From positions 1 through 6,766 of the forward strand of contig JABSPG010000222.1 in NCBI GenBank assembly GCA_013214445.1: a DNA stretch of 6,766 bases, given 5' to 3'. The notes below the pieces were generated by a model. It saw only the letters and a list, made by a program, of their open reading frames with translations. It had not been told where the DNA came from and did no database searches. How positions within the stretch are numbered: position 1 is the stretch's first letter; the number at the start of each line of letters is the position of its first letter. The position numbers and the translations under genes are program-made. Positions 5,556 through 6,766 of the stretch are shown here, piece after piece. This stretch comes from Ekhidna sp. (GTDB taxonomy: Bacteria > Bacteroidota > Bacteroidia > Cytophagales > Cyclobacteriaceae).

Positions 5556-6593
5556 CTAAACGTTAGAATCGATGGTTTTGGCTAATTTGTTCTTGTAGTT
5601 GTTCCAGAGCTCCCAATAGATCTTTGAGAAAACAGAACCTTTGACGGAACCATCATATTTAATAGTGATTTTGACGCCATAGAATGTGTCCTTATCAAGA
5701 ACAGCCTCTGTAGAGCTCGCCCCTTTAACGGGATTCTTATCTACAAATGCCTTCATCGCACTTAGGAGTTTTTCGTTATTCTCTTTTGCAAATCCCTCGT
5801 CCACGGTCCTGGTTACAAAGTAGACCAATTCTTTGTCGTAGTTGTACACATAAAAATCGATATTCTTATTGTTGTCGCTGTAGATCCAATTGCCATTAGG
5901 AGCGTTCTTATTTTCTTTCGCGAACTTTGCAAGCGCATTATCCTCCACTACAAACGGTAGCCATCCTTTCGGCATTTCTGTCACACCATTTTTGTTGAAT
6001 TCACCCAAGGTCTTTTCACGAATCTTTTTTTCATCAAAAGCGATGGCATGAAGTCGCCCACGAGCCATTTGAATCAGTAGGCTTAAATCCTTGGTGATTT
6101 TGTCAATTCCATCACTGTAATTACCAGACCCGCTTACTGTCAGGAAATTCTCTCCAAAACCATAGGATATATCTGAGACTTTTGCCTCTTTGAATGTCCA
6201 ATTTTCCCCCTTCTTAATCCATTTGCCATTAGCCACATCCTCTACGAGTATAGGGACCACAGGCTGTGAAGTTGCGTAGAATTCATAATGGTCTCCCATG
6301 TTTTTTACAATGGCTTTACCCTTCTGAAGGCCTACATAATATGCACTTGTTGTGTTGGGAATCCAGTGCTGTACACCCAGTTCCCAGGTTGATTCCGCGA
6401 TTTCTCTTTTTGAAAAGACAGGATCGTATCGCTCGAAGTAGTTTAGTTCTGAATGAGTAAGCTTTACTCCGGAAATAGCTGCTGATAGTATTTTTCGGAA
6501 TTCTGCATCTGAAACTTGGGCGTGAGCATTTATTGTGAAAAGTAGGCAGATGAGCAAATAAAGGGATCGGTGTGGTCTCATGATGTTAGCCAT
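5556..6593 (-). CDS. Secreted protein of unknown function
   Basis: I do not recognise the family of this 345-aa protein. The N-terminus is a clear signal peptide: basic RPHR (6-9), hydrophobic SLYLLICLLFTI (10-21), and a cleavage site after AHA (A25/Q26). C16 is not in a lipobox, so it should be a soluble exported protein, probably periplasmic. The mature part is mixed alpha/beta and rich in Lys, Asn and aromatic residues. Two similar short motifs, NGKWIKKGENWTF (122-134) and NGNWIYSDNNKNIDFYVY (233-250), hint at repeated beta structure. No catalytic motif, further membrane segment or sorting domain is visible. The ATG at 6593 overlaps the upstream gene by 8 nt. An ATG at 6581 (residue 5) would avoid the overlap and gives an equally good signal peptide, so the start is open. 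A hairpin terminator follows the gene. Confidence 0.8.
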   Translation of the reverse strand: MANIMRPHRSLYLLICLLFTINAHAQVSDAEFRKILSAAISGVKLTHSELNYFERYDPVFSKREIAESTWELGVQHWIPNTTSAYYVGLQKGKAIVKNMGDHYEFYATSQPVVPILVEDVANGKWIKKGENWTFKEAKVSDISYGFGENFLTVSGSGNYSDGIDKITKDLSLLIQMARGRLHAIAFDEKKIREKTLGEFNKNGVTEMPKGWLPFVVEDNALAKFAKENKNAPNGNWIYSDNNKNIDFYVYNYDKELVYFVTRTVDEGFAKENNEKLLSAMKAFVDKNPVKGASSTEAVLDKDTFYGVKITIKYDGSVKGSVFSKIYWELWNNYKNKLAKTIDSNV

Positions 6594-6766
6594 TTAGTTC
6601 AGTCATGTATTTGATTATCAAGTCAACGTACGAATTGATGAGAGAAATGCTATACTCTTTATATTTCTGCTCATTCGCACTGACTTCAAAAAATCCATCA
6701 ATGGTCTCACCGGTTGTGGAAAAGACATCTTGTATGGGATAGCGATATTTATTCATTGTCTGAATA
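6586..6766 (-). CDS. C-terminal end of an unknown protein (partial at right edge), or a 56-aa small protein
   Basis: On the minus strand a frame is open from the window edge to a TAA at 6588-6586. An ATG at 6756 would give 56 aa, beginning MNKYRYPIQDVF and ending KYMTELNG. The frame stays open upstream of that ATG (ATT CAG ACA), so it may equally be the tail of a longer gene, which I think more likely. The product is hydrophilic, with a helix-like stretch KEYSISLINSYVDLIIKYM (33-51), and matches no family I know. Its stop overlaps the ATG of the secreted-protein gene (ATGGCTAA, 8 nt). That is the usual arrangement of two genes in one operon and supports it being real. Confidence 0.5.
   Translation of the reverse strand, partial: IQTMNKYRYPIQDVFSTTGETIDGFFEVSANEQKYKEYSISLINSYVDLIIKYMTELNG

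Noticed and set aside
5554..5568. Short hairpin TTCTAA-ACG-TTAGAA at the end of the secreted-protein gene
   Set aside because: It has only six A+T-rich pairs and no U tract. It overlaps the stop codon, and the hairpin at 5480-5514 is a much better terminator.
6266..6460. Plus-strand open frame opposite the secreted-protein gene
   Set aside because: Its translation is rich in Arg, Leu and His with no protein-like pattern, and it lies entirely within a better-supported gene on the other strand.

Overview
The window looks chromosomal and comes from a member of the Bacteroidota, most likely an aerobic, Cytophagales-type lineage. This placement is an inference. It rests on a moderate G+C content, mostly weak Shine-Dalgarno sequences, a compact his operon ending in a fused hisIE, and a free-standing four-helix-bundle (IVP) gene of the kind common in that phylum. 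I cannot name the genus from sequence alone.

Positions 2-4818 (+ strand) hold the distal part of a histidine biosynthesis operon, cut by the left edge. The order is hisC-hisB fusion (5' end missing), four-helix-bundle protein, hisH, hisA, hisF, GrpB-family nucleotidyltransferase-like protein, hisIE. Gaps are 23 nt or less and two junctions overlap (hisA/hisF by 8 nt, grpB-like/hisIE by 11 nt), so one transcript is very likely. The histidine genes cover phosphoribosyl-ATP hydrolysis (HisE), cyclohydrolysis (HisI), isomerisation (HisA), IGP synthesis (HisH+HisF), dehydration (IGPD domain) and transamination (HisC domain). HisG, HisD and a histidinol-phosphate phosphatase are not visible. hisG and hisD probably lie to the left.

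Three things in the operon are unusual. First, HisC runs in frame into an IGPD domain, without the HAD phosphatase domain that precedes IGPD in bifunctional HisB. Second, a four-helix-bundle gene fills the space between hisB and hisH and is bracketed by a short imperfect inverted repeat. Third, a GrpB-family gene sits between hisF and hisIE and has an unusually strong Shine-Dalgarno sequence embedded in the end of hisF.

Positions 4810-6766 carry minus-strand genes convergent with the operon. They are a three-helix membrane protein of unknown function whose 3' end overlaps hisIE by 9 nt, a 152-nt intergenic region with a candidate promoter and a good hairpin terminator, a secreted protein of unknown function (345 aa), and the C-terminal end of another unknown protein that overlaps the secreted protein's start. 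I found no tRNA, rRNA, CRISPR array, insertion sequence or prophage gene, and no obvious defence or other new multi-gene system.
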